A DNA stretch of 25,805 bases from Clostridia bacterium (lineage in GTDB: Bacteria > Bacillota > Clostridia > Monoglobales > Monoglobaceae), in contig JAFQRU010000081.1 of assembly GCA_017409915.1 (NCBI GenBank), forward strand, positions 1 through 25,805, given 5' to 3'. Below, piece by piece: positions 1 to 6,488 of this stretch. A program made the translations under genes and the position numbers. A model generated the notes under the pieces. It was not told the origin of the DNA, ran no database searches, and worked only from the letters and a program-made list of their open reading frames with translations. Every line of letters starts with the position of its first letter. Positions within the stretch are counted from its first letter, which is position 1.

Positions 1-694
1 AGACGGCCCTACATCAATATTTGTTGCAGGAAAGCTTGGATCAAAATATTTAGGTGCGATAATGGTTGCGGCGTATTCCTATATGGCCCTTGTTCCTATT
101 ATCCAGCCACCGGTTATTAAGCTTTTAACCACTAAAAAAGAACGCAAAATCAAGATGGAGTATGAGGGAAAAGAGGTTTCCAAAACCACTAAAATTCTCT
201 TCCCTATAATAATAACAGTTGTTGCAGGCATCGTTGCTCCTGAGTCAGTTTCTTTGGTAGGCTTTTTGATGTTCGGTAACTTAGTCCGTGAATGTGGAGT
301 TTTAAATTCTCTTTCCGAAACAGCCCAGAAGGTTCTTGCAAACCTTGTAACCATTTTCTTAGGTATTACAGTTGCAAGCCAGATGGCTGCGGATAAGTTC
401 TTACAGGTTGATACTTTAATCATTATGGGACTTGGACTTTTCGCGTTTATTTTCGATACAGCAGGTGGTGTCTTGTTTGCGAAGTTTATAAACCTTTTTA
501 CAAAGAAGAAGATAAATCCTATGATTGGTGCGGCGGGAATTTCAGCTTTCCCGATGTCAGGACGAGTTGTTCATAAGATGGGACTCGCTGAAGACCCCCA
601 GAACTTCTTGCTTATGCACTCAATGGGCGTTAATGTATCAGGCCAGATTGCATCCGTTATCGCAGGCGGTCTTATACTGAATTTCTTCTTATAA
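1..694 (+). CDS. oadB: Sodium ion-translocating carboxylate decarboxylase beta subunit (OadB/GcdB family), 5'-truncated by the window edge
   Basis: The reading frame is open from base 2 and ends at TAA 692-694, giving the last 230 residues. The fragment opens with DGPTSIFVAGKLG and continues with AAYSYMALVPIIQPP. Both are signatures of the membrane beta subunit of oxaloacetate, glutaconyl-CoA and methylmalonyl-CoA decarboxylases, which couples loss of CO2 from carboxybiotin to Na+ export. Several hydrophobic helices follow, and the last part (MIGAAGISAFPMSGRVVH, then MGVNVSGQIASVIAGG) is the conserved C-terminal membrane region. The substrate cannot be told from this subunit; the carboxyltransferase and biotin-carrier genes would lie upstream, outside the window. 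A one-helix protein follows after 15 nt and a strong terminator after that, so this is the end of the operon. The first ATG inside the window (62) is internal, not the start. Confidence 0.9.
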   Translation, partial: DGPTSIFVAGKLGSKYLGAIMVAAYSYMALVPIIQPPVIKLLTTKKERKIKMEYEGKEVSKTTKILFPIIITVVAGIVAPESVSLVGFLMFGNLVRECGVLNSLSETAQKVLANLVTIFLGITVASQMAADKFLQVDTLIIMGLGLFAFIFDTAGGVLFAKFINLFTKKKINPMIGAAGISAFPMSGRVVHKMGLAEDPQNFLLMHSMGVNVSGQIASVIAGGLILNFFL

Positions 695-709
695 GAAAGG
701 GAGGTTTTT

Positions 710-847
710 ATGAATATAAATTTATGGAATTTTGTTGCAAATCTTAAATATATGGGTATGGGAATGCTTGGCATAATTGCTGTTATCGGAGTAATAATTC
801 TCATAACCGTGATTCTTTCAAAAATGACACAAGAAAAACAAGATTAA
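710..847 (+). CDS. Small one-helix membrane protein, probable OadG-like decarboxylase accessory subunit
   Basis: This is a 45-codon ORF: ATG 710, TAA 845-847. AAGGGAGG (697-704) lies 5 nt before the start. The product begins MNINLWNFVANLKYMGMG, then has one long hydrophobic segment (about residues 17-37, rich in Ile, Val and Leu) and a short polar tail ending KQD. The gene follows the beta-subunit gene by 15 nt and precedes the terminator. In Na+-pumping decarboxylases the beta subunit is assembled with a small single-helix gamma/delta subunit (OadG family), and the position and topology fit that role. It is shorter than typical OadG and lacks an obvious metal-binding tail, so the assignment rests on context and topology, not on a diagnostic motif. 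Confidence 0.7.
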   Translation: MNINLWNFVANLKYMGMGMLGIIAVIGVIILITVILSKMTQEKQD

Positions 848-852
848 AAGGT

Positions 853-891
853 ATCCCCCAAAAAAATTTTTTTGGGGGATAAAATTTTTTT
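853..891 (+). terminator. Rho-independent terminator of the decarboxylase operon
   Basis: Positions 853-880 form a perfect 28-bp palindrome with arms ATCCCCCAAAAAAA and its complement, 6 nt after the last stop codon. A T-run follows at 885-891. The G:C part is five pairs, and the A/T part can act as the U-tract in either direction. The only nearby gene end is on the left, so termination of oadB and its small partner is the likely role. Confidence 0.8.
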
Positions 892-999
892 AGGGGCAAA
901 AAACGGAAGATATTGTGGCTTAGAATAACGAAAAATATCATATTTTGTATCTTGTATAAAATGTAGAAAAAACCGCGCAGTTTTTGGTCTTTTTGGGGG

Positions 1000-1028
1000 T
1001 TGAAATTATTCCAAAAAGCTGGTATTAT
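1000..1028 (+). promoter_or_regulatory. Probable sigma-A promoter for dnaA
   Basis: TTGAAA (1000-1005) and TATTAT (1023-1028) are separated by 17 nt, with TGG directly before the -10 as in extended -10 promoters. It lies 68 nt before the dnaA ATG and is the best-matching pair in the 848-1095 gap. Transcription would begin near 1035, so the mRNA leader includes the hairpin at 1057-1072. Confidence 0.6.
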
Positions 1029-1056
1029 AGATATGTTAAAAAATAAAGGATATAAT

Positions 1057-1072
1057 AGGGGATTTGTCCCCT
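1057..1072 (+). promoter_or_regulatory. Leader hairpin just upstream of the dnaA ribosome binding site
   Basis: AGGGGA (1057-1062) and TCCCCT (1067-1072) form a perfect 6-bp stem with a TTTG loop. The hairpin ends one base before AAGGAG (1074-1079), the first half of the dnaA Shine-Dalgarno region. It could affect access to the ribosome binding site or be a protein-binding palindrome. It has no T-run, so it is not a terminator. Confidence 0.45.
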
Positions 1073-1095
1073 CAAGGAGAGGAGTTAAAAGAGAA

Positions 1096-2409
1096 ATGGA
1101 GCTCGAGCAAATTTGGGAAAAAGCTGTTGCTTTGCTTGCTGACGAGATTTCGGCAGTGTCCTTTAATTCCTGGATTAAACCTATTAAAGCGGTTAGTATG
1201 ACAGATGCAAAGGTTGTTCTTTGCGTTCCTTTTGGTGTAAACAGAAATATGATAATGACTAAATATTTCTCTCTCATTGAAAGCTGTCTTGAAATGGTTA
1301 CATCTAAAAAGAGAACCATTGAAGTTATTGTCAGCGAAGATATGGAAGAGGAAAATCGCGATCCGCTTCAAAAAGAAAGTACGCTTAATCCAAGATATAA
1401 TTTTGATAATTTCATTAAGGGAAAAAGTAACGAAATGGCATATGTTGCCGCTCTTGCCGTTGCAGAGACAGATAGTCCTTCAAAGGCATATAATCCGCTT
1501 TTCTTATACGGCGGAAGCGGTCTTGGGAAAACACATATGCTCCACGCAATAGGCAACTATTATCTTGAAAATTATCCAAAGCGCAAGGTTTTATATACAA
1601 CAAGTGAAAAGTTTACATATGAGCTTGTTACAGCTATCAGAGAAAAAACAAATCAGGAGTTTAGAAATAAATACCGTAAGGTTGACCTTCTTTTAATCGA
1701 CGATGTTCAGTTCTTTGCGGGCCGTGAACTTGCCCAGGAAGAGCTTTTCCATACATTCAATGCACTTTATGACAGCGATAAGCAAATCGTTTTGACAAGC
1801 GATAGACTTCCGACTGAAATTCCGCAGATTGAGGAAAGAATCAGAACAAGATTCAGCAGCGGTTTATCTGTTGATGTCCAGCCGCCTGAATATGAAACAA
1901 GAATGGCAATTCTTAAAAGCAAACTTCAAGCGGAATATTTGCAGGTTGATGACGATATTGTTGCTTTCATTGCAGAGAATGTCAAGTCCAATGTCCGTGA
2001 GCTTGAAGGTGCGGTTAAGAGAATCGTTCTTTATGCAGGAATCAAGCGGACAAGTCTTATAACAATGGACCTTGTGGCTGAGGCGATTGCTGACCTTATG
2101 AAGAATCAGCAAAAGAGAAGAATAACTCCTCAGGTTATAATCAGCGAGGTTGAGAAGTATTATATGCTTCCCAGTGGCTCATTGGTTTCTAAAAAGAGGT
2201 CAAACGATGTTGTTCTCCCAAGACAGGTGGCAATGTATATCTGTCGTGAAATCCTTGACGACCCGTCTTTCCCGAAAATCGGCGAAAGCTTTAAGAGAGA
2301 CCATTCAACAGCTATGCATGGTGTTGGCAAGGTTAAGAAAGAGCTTGACGAAAACTCAGATTTACGCTCTGTTATAGACGAAATTATAACAAATATTAAA
2401 AGAGATTAG
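1096..2409 (+). CDS. dnaA: Chromosomal replication initiator protein DnaA
   Basis: The 437-residue product has the full DnaA layout: domain I (about 1-80, LEQIWEKAVALL and FNSWIKPI); a very short linker (about 80-100); the AAA+ domain with Walker A GGSGLGKT (139-146), Walker B LLLIDDVQ (198-205) and the RIRTRF arginine motif (248-253); and domain IV for DnaA-box binding (VVLPRQVAMYICREI at 372-386, then RDHSTAMHGVGKV at 401-413). It opens the origin and loads the helicase. ATG 1096 is chosen because AAGGAGAGGAG (1074-1084) precedes it and the protein then starts like other DnaA proteins; an in-frame TTG at 1000 would add 32 residues not typical of the family. mnmE follows after 2 nt. dnaN is not adjacent, which is unusual. 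The stop codon is TAG. Confidence 0.97.
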   Translation: MELEQIWEKAVALLADEISAVSFNSWIKPIKAVSMTDAKVVLCVPFGVNRNMIMTKYFSLIESCLEMVTSKKRTIEVIVSEDMEEENRDPLQKESTLNPRYNFDNFIKGKSNEMAYVAALAVAETDSPSKAYNPLFLYGGSGLGKTHMLHAIGNYYLENYPKRKVLYTTSEKFTYELVTAIREKTNQEFRNKYRKVDLLLIDDVQFFAGRELAQEELFHTFNALYDSDKQIVLTSDRLPTEIPQIEERIRTRFSSGLSVDVQPPEYETRMAILKSKLQAEYLQVDDDIVAFIAENVKSNVRELEGAVKRIVLYAGIKRTSLITMDLVAEAIADLMKNQQKRRITPQVIISEVEKYYMLPSGSLVSKKRSNDVVLPRQVAMYICREILDDPSFPKIGESFKRDHSTAMHGVGKVKKELDENSDLRSVIDEIITNIKRD

Positions 2410-2411
2410 TT

Positions 2412-3803
2412 ATGAAATTTTTTGATACTATATGTGCTATCGCAACCCCGATGGGAAGCGGTGGAATTGCAATCATAAGAATAAGCGGAGAAGATGCAAC
2501 GGCTTCTATGGATAAAATCGCCTTTCCCATTTCGGGAAAGGTGTTTTCCTCGATTGAGAGTCATAAGATGACTCTTTGTGTCATTAAAGACAGAGAGGGA
2601 AGAGTTATTGACGAGGCCCTCGTTGTTTCTATGCTCGCCCCTAAATCATATACGGGGGAGGATGTTGTTGAAATCCAATGCCACGGTGGAACAATGACTG
2701 CAAGACTCATAATGGATGAGTTACAGTCTTTGGGCATCCGCCATGCAGAAGCAGGGGAGTTTACCCGCCGAGCATTCATAAACGGCAAGATTGACCTTTC
2801 CGGCGCGGAAGCGGTTATGGATATTATCGATGCCAAGTCAAAGCTTGGTGTTTACGATGCGGCTTCTTCCCTTACAGGAAAGCTTGGGAGCAAAATAAAA
2901 GCTCTCAGGGAAGAGGTGTTATCCCTTGCGGCAAGGCTCAGCGCTACTGCCGATTTCCCTGACGAAATAGAGGAAATGGAAGACAGTGAGTTTTTAGATA
3001 AAGTCGGAGCCATAAACGCCGAGATTAAAAAGCTTATAGAAAGCTTTGAAAAAGGCAGATTTGTCCGTGACGGGGTTAAAGCCTCTATTGTAGGAAGGCC
3101 CAATGTTGGAAAGTCTTCTCTCTTAAACGCTCTTTTGGGCGAGGAGAGAGCAATCGTAACCGACATCCCCGGAACAACAAGAGACACAGTTGAAGAGTAT
3201 ATAAATATGGGTGGCCTCGCCATTCATTTAACTGATACAGCGGGAATAAGAGAAAGCGAAGATGCTGTGGAAAAAATCGGTATCGAAAGGGCGAAGAAGA
3301 GTCTTGCGGATGCAGATTTGGTTTTGTTTGTCCTTGATTCCTCAGAAGAACTTTCCGAAGAAGACATAGAAATTTCAAGAAGCCTTGAAGGGAAAAATGT
3401 TATGGCTGTCCTAAATAAGCAGGATAAAACCCCAAGGCTTACCATAGAGGAAATCGAAAAAGAACTGGGGATTGAAAAAGAGGATATAATCCCTCTTGCT
3501 GTTCCTCAAAATAGCGAAAAAATCGGCCTTGAAGCCTTGGAAGAAAGAATATGCGACAAGTTTGTCCAAAGGGAAAACAAAGAGGACGAAATAAGCATTT
3601 CTAACCGCAGACACAGAGACGCTCTCGTTGCGGCGGAGAAGGCACTTTTGCATCTTAAAGAGGGAATAGATATGGGCGTTCCATACGACCTTTTATATAT
3701 TGACCTTGAAGATGCGGCGGCAGGTCTTGGAGAAATCACAGGAGAAACCGTTCAGGAAGAAATTGTTAATGTAGTATTTGAAAAATTCTGCGTAGGGAAA
3801 TAA
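2412..3803 (+). CDS. mnmE: tRNA uridine-34 modification GTPase MnmE (TrmE)
   Basis: This 463-residue protein works with MnmG to place a (carboxymethyl)aminomethyl group on U34 of tRNAs that read two-codon boxes. The N-terminal folate-binding domain begins MKFFDTICAIATPMGSGGIA. The G domain follows, with G1 GRPNVGKS (228-235), G2 PGTTRD (253-258), G3 DTAG (275-278) and G4 NKQD (335-338). The helical C-terminal domain ends with the MnmE signature CVGK (460-463), whose Cys is needed for catalysis. The length is typical. The start lies 2 nt after the dnaA stop, and the end of dnaA must supply its ribosome binding site (AAAAGAGATTAG region), so translational coupling is likely. In Bacillus mnmE lies on the other side of the origin and faces away from dnaA; here it is downstream and co-directional. 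Confidence 0.97.
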   Translation: MKFFDTICAIATPMGSGGIAIIRISGEDATASMDKIAFPISGKVFSSIESHKMTLCVIKDREGRVIDEALVVSMLAPKSYTGEDVVEIQCHGGTMTARLIMDELQSLGIRHAEAGEFTRRAFINGKIDLSGAEAVMDIIDAKSKLGVYDAASSLTGKLGSKIKALREEVLSLAARLSATADFPDEIEEMEDSEFLDKVGAINAEIKKLIESFEKGRFVRDGVKASIVGRPNVGKSSLLNALLGEERAIVTDIPGTTRDTVEEYINMGGLAIHLTDTAGIRESEDAVEKIGIERAKKSLADADLVLFVLDSSEELSEEDIEISRSLEGKNVMAVLNKQDKTPRLTIEEIEKELGIEKEDIIPLAVPQNSEKIGLEALEERICDKFVQRENKEDEISISNRRHRDALVAAEKALLHLKEGIDMGVPYDLLYIDLEDAAAGLGEITGETVQEEIVNVVFEKFCVGK

Positions 3804-3832
3804 AAAATTGATTTTAAAAGGGAGGTGAAAAT

Positions 3833-4825
3833 ATGGCTGAAAAATTTGAGCTTGGCTTTGACTTTGTTGAAAAGTGGGGAAGATTTGCAAAACCGGAATA
3901 TTTTCGGATTTATGTCTATATCTTAGCTATGTATAAAAAGGACAAGACAGTTTTCTCTTTTGAAGAGCTTGCGGACATCCTTGATATAAGAACTCATAAA
4001 GTTAAAAGCGCCATTGAATATTGGCAGGCGGAAGGCTTTTTAAGCATTGAAGGCAACAGCTATGTTTTCACTGAAAAACCTTCAAAAGAAGAAAAGAAAG
4101 ATGAGATAAGAGCGAGAGTTTCTTCCCGCCCCTCTTACACTCATACAGAAATTGACAAAACCCTTTCCAAAAATAAAGAAATGTCATATCTGTTTTCTCA
4201 ATCAGAAAAGATTATGGGGAAACTACTCAGCAGTAACGACATGGAAATTTTATATTCCTTTGTGGACTGGCTCTCCCTCCCCGTTGAGGTTATTATAATG
4301 ATAATCAACTATGCGGTAAGCGTGGACAAAGGCAATATGAGATATATTGAAAAGGTGGCAATCGACTGGGCAGACAGAGAGATTAACACCTATGAAAAGG
4401 CAGAAGAATATGTTAAAGAGCTTGAAGCAATCGGCTCAAAGGCAAGAAAAATCTGCAAGATACTTGGAATTTCGGGAAGAGCGCTAAGCACAACTGAGAA
4501 AAAATATATCGATATCTGGACAACGGAAAAGGATATACCTCTTGACTTAATACCAATCGCCTATGACAAAACGATGCTTAACACAGGTGGGAAAAAGGGA
4601 TGGCTGTCCTATATGGATAAAATCCTTTCATCCTGGCATGATGCGGGAATAAGAACTCAGGAAGAGCTTGAAAAGGCGGAGGCGCATTATCGGGTTAAGC
4701 AGGAAGAAGAGGGAGGGAAGCCTCTTAAAAAAGGTGCTAATAAATTCAGCAATTATAACGACACCAACAAAATTGATTATAAAAAATATGCAGAGCAGGT
4801 CCTTTCGGATATGCTCGATGAATAG
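3833..4825 (+). CDS. DnaD-domain replication initiation protein with two DnaD/DnaB modules
   Basis: The product has 330 residues. An N-terminal winged-helix-like region (about 1-80, FSFEELADILDIRTHKVKSAIEYW) is followed by two DnaD/DnaB homology 2 modules. Each carries the YxxxIxxxW-type motif that marks DnaD and DnaB of Firmicutes, as YIEKVAIDW and YMDKILSSW. These proteins remodel DNA at the origin or at restart sites and help bring the helicase loader. The neighbour downstream, 11 nt away, is a DnaC/DnaI-like loader, which supports that role. GGGAGGTG (3820-3827) lies 5 nt before ATG 3833. A charged, Lys/Glu-rich stretch joins the second module to the C-terminus. It cannot be decided from the sequence whether this protein fills the DnaD or the DnaB role. 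The stop codon is TAG. Confidence 0.88.
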   Translation: MAEKFELGFDFVEKWGRFAKPEYFRIYVYILAMYKKDKTVFSFEELADILDIRTHKVKSAIEYWQAEGFLSIEGNSYVFTEKPSKEEKKDEIRARVSSRPSYTHTEIDKTLSKNKEMSYLFSQSEKIMGKLLSSNDMEILYSFVDWLSLPVEVIIMIINYAVSVDKGNMRYIEKVAIDWADREINTYEKAEEYVKELEAIGSKARKICKILGISGRALSTTEKKYIDIWTTEKDIPLDLIPIAYDKTMLNTGGKKGWLSYMDKILSSWHDAGIRTQEELEKAEAHYRVKQEEEGGKPLKKGANKFSNYNDTNKIDYKKYAEQVLSDMLDE

Positions 4826-4836
4826 GAGTGGAAACA

Positions 4837-5808
4837 ATGGAATCTGCTTATGTTTTGGCTATAAAAGAACTTGAAGAAATAAGAAACGAAAACAAGAGAA
4901 TTTTGGAATATCGCAAAATGGAAACAGGAAGCGTAGCGCCAAGAATTCCTGAGATTGATGTAGAACTTATGAAATCAGGGGCAGAGCTCCTTAAAACTGT
5001 GCTTGATAAAAGCCGTAATTTTGACGATGTTAAGAAGAATATTGAAAAGCTTCAAGCAGAGAAGATTAGGCTCCTTAAAGATAACGGATTTCCCGAGGAC
5101 TATTTGGAGGATATTCATTCTTGCCCGAAGTGTAAGGACACAGGCTTTGTTTTAGGGCATCGTTGCGACTGCCTTAAAAGTCTCGTTGCAAAGTATATCG
5201 GCGCAAATGCCAATTTGTCTGAATATATGAAGAACCAGACCTTTGAGAATTTTGATTTTTCATTGTTTGAAGAGACTACTGTTGACGGAAAAACTGTTCC
5301 CGTTCTTAAAATAATGCAAAAGGCCGTGCAGATTTGTATGGATTTTGCCGAAGGCTTTGATAGGGAAAAGAGCAATATGATTTTAAGCGGAAATGCAGGA
5401 ACGGGCAAAACTTTCCTTTCAAGCTGCATCGCAAACAGAGCCTTGGAAAGAGGAAAAACAGTTTACTATACAAGCGCATATAAGCTTTTTGAAACTTTGG
5501 AAGCTCTTAAATTTGGCAAGGAAACAGGGGAAGACGCGGAGGAAATCGCAAAGTATATCTATGAGGTTGACCTGCTTATAATCGACGACCTTGGAACAGA
5601 GTTTACAACTCAGTTTACCAGCGCCGTGTTCTTTGATATTATCAATTCAAGATTGGTTAGCGGGAAGAGCACCCTTATTTCAACAAATCTTGACTTAGAG
5701 GGCATAAATAATCTTTACAGCCAGCGCATAACATCAAGGATTATGGGGGACTACAAAGCCATAACCCTCTATGGAAATGACATAAGACCTAAAGTTAAAA
5801 ATAAGTAA
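4837..5808 (+). CDS. dnaI: Replicative helicase loader, DnaC/DnaI-type AAA+ ATPase
   Basis: The product has 323 residues. The N-terminal half has a predicted coiled region and a four-Cys zinc site (CPKCKDTGF then HRCDC, Cys 96, 99, 110, 112) like the helicase-binding domain of Bacillus DnaI. The AAA+ domain has Walker A GNAGTGKT (185-192), Walker B LLIIDDLG (246-253), a sensor TSTN-like segment (ISTN) and the RITSR arginine motif near 297-301. It loads the ring helicase during initiation or restart. ATG 4837 is chosen over in-frame GTG 4828 because AGGAG (4824-4828) is 8 nt before the ATG and overlaps the GTG. It forms one unit with dnaA, mnmE and the DnaD gene. No terminator is seen before tRNA-Ser, so read-through into the tRNA is possible. 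Confidence 0.92.
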   Translation: MESAYVLAIKELEEIRNENKRILEYRKMETGSVAPRIPEIDVELMKSGAELLKTVLDKSRNFDDVKKNIEKLQAEKIRLLKDNGFPEDYLEDIHSCPKCKDTGFVLGHRCDCLKSLVAKYIGANANLSEYMKNQTFENFDFSLFEETTVDGKTVPVLKIMQKAVQICMDFAEGFDREKSNMILSGNAGTGKTFLSSCIANRALERGKTVYYTSAYKLFETLEALKFGKETGEDAEEIAKYIYEVDLLIIDDLGTEFTTQFTSAVFFDIINSRLVSGKSTLISTNLDLEGINNLYSQRITSRIMGDYKAITLYGNDIRPKVKNK

Positions 5809-5826
5809 TATAATTTGCCAAAACCC

Positions 5827-5856
5827 TTGACTTTTAGTGAGAATTCGTGATATAAT
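5827..5856 (+). promoter_or_regulatory. Sigma-A promoter of tRNA-Ser
   Basis: TTGACT (5827-5832) and a perfect TATAAT (5851-5856) are 18 nt apart and lie 30 nt before the tRNA. A small stem TTGCG/CGCAA (5864-5877) sits in the short leader. Confidence 0.85.
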
Positions 5857-5886
5857 AAACAAGTTGCGAAACCGCAAAGCCATTTT

Positions 5887-5978
5887 GGAGAGGTGGTCGA
5901 GATGGTTTAAGGCGCAGCATTGGAAATGCTGTGTACGTTAATAGCGTACCGTGGGTTCGAATCCCATCCTCTCCTCCA
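5887..5978 (+). tRNA. tRNA-Ser (anticodon GGA)
   Basis: The acceptor stem is GGAGAGG (5887-5893) with CCTCTCC (5968-5974), then discriminator T and an encoded CCA (5976-5978). The anticodon arm is CAGCA-TTGGAAA-TGCTG, which places GGA at positions 34-36, reading UCC and UCU. The long variable arm (TGTACGTTAATAGCGTACC) is the class II feature of serine tRNAs. The T arm GTGGGTTCGAATCCCAT is canonical. Confidence 0.96.
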
Positions 5979-6013
5979 AAAAACGGAGCAAGTTAAACTT
6001 GCTCCGTTTTTTT
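5979..6013 (+). terminator. Terminator of tRNA-Ser (and of any read-through from the replication genes)
   Basis: The stem ACGGAGCAAG (5983-5992) pairs with CTTGCTCCGT (5998-6007) around a TTAAA loop, with an A-run before and a T-run (6007-6013) after. It begins directly after the tRNA CCA end. Confidence 0.9.
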
Positions 6014-6017
6014 ATGC

Positions 6018-6050
6018 AAAAAATAAAACCGTTGCATATGCAACGGTTTT
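6018..6050 (-). terminator. Terminator of the secA-prfB-prfA-sua5/ywlE-rimI unit
   Basis: A perfect palindrome at 6025-6050 (arms AAAACCGTTGCAT and complement) begins at the base next to the rimI stop codon. On the minus strand it is followed by TTTTATTTTTTGC. It faces the tRNA-Ser terminator and together they insulate two convergent units. Confidence 0.85.
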
Positions 6051-6488
6051 TTATTTTAATTTAAGACTCATTAAGAAGGCGGTTTCTTTGCCGTCATAAT
6101 AGTTTTTTCTTTCGCCGTTTTTTATAAAGCCAAGCTTTTCGTAAAGCTTTTGGGCGGGGATATTGCTCTCGCGGACTTCAAGGTTAAGCTCTAAGCAGTC
6201 CTCTTTTTTGCAAAAGTCAATAAGCTTTTCCAAAATGCCCTGACCGATTCCCATTTTGCGAAAATCGGGATGGACGGCAATGTCTATAATCTCGGCAACT
6301 CCGCAGACATTCCATATTCCGCCGTAGCCTGAAATTTTTCCGTCTGTTTCCGAAACAATATAATATGCGATTTTGTTTTCCAGCTCACGAAGAAAGGTCT
6401 TTTCGGCAAAACCGCTGTTGAAGCAAAGCTTTTCGATTTCCACCATTTCCTCAATGTGGGACTTATTCATAATTTTATAATCTGTCAT
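6051..6488 (-). CDS. rimI: GNAT N-acetyltransferase, probable ribosomal protein alanine acetyltransferase RimI
   Basis: The product has 145 residues and a single GNAT fold. The acetyl-CoA loop is visible in motif A (DIAVHPDFRKMGIGQGILEK, with the R-x-x-G-x-G pattern). The conserved end of the fold follows as NLEVRESNIPAQKLYEKLGF with the usual asparagine and tyrosine, then GERKNYYDG. RimI acetylates the N-terminal alanine of ribosomal protein S18, and some relatives act on other proteins. RimI genes often sit with the t6A genes tsaB, tsaC and tsaD; here the preceding gene is the t6A enzyme Sua5, which supports the name. ATG 6488 overlaps the upstream gene by 14 nt, so translation is coupled; longer in-frame starts would extend further back into the fusion gene. 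The substrate is inferred only. Confidence 0.85.
   Translation of the reverse strand: MTDYKIMNKSHIEEMVEIEKLCFNSGFAEKTFLRELENKIAYYIVSETDGKISGYGGIWNVCGVAEIIDIAVHPDFRKMGIGQGILEKLIDFCKKEDCLELNLEVRESNIPAQKLYEKLGFIKNGERKNYYDGKETAFLMSLKLK

Noticed and set aside
853..880. The perfect 28-bp palindrome as an attachment or integration site
   Set aside because: It directly follows an operon end and has the G:C core and T-run of a terminator; no integrase or repeat copy is nearby.
1000..1095. A 32-residue N-terminal extension of DnaA from an in-frame TTG
   Set aside because: The strong ribosome binding site at 1074-1084 and the usual DnaA start at MELEQIW place the start at 1096; the extension overlaps the likely promoter and leader hairpin.
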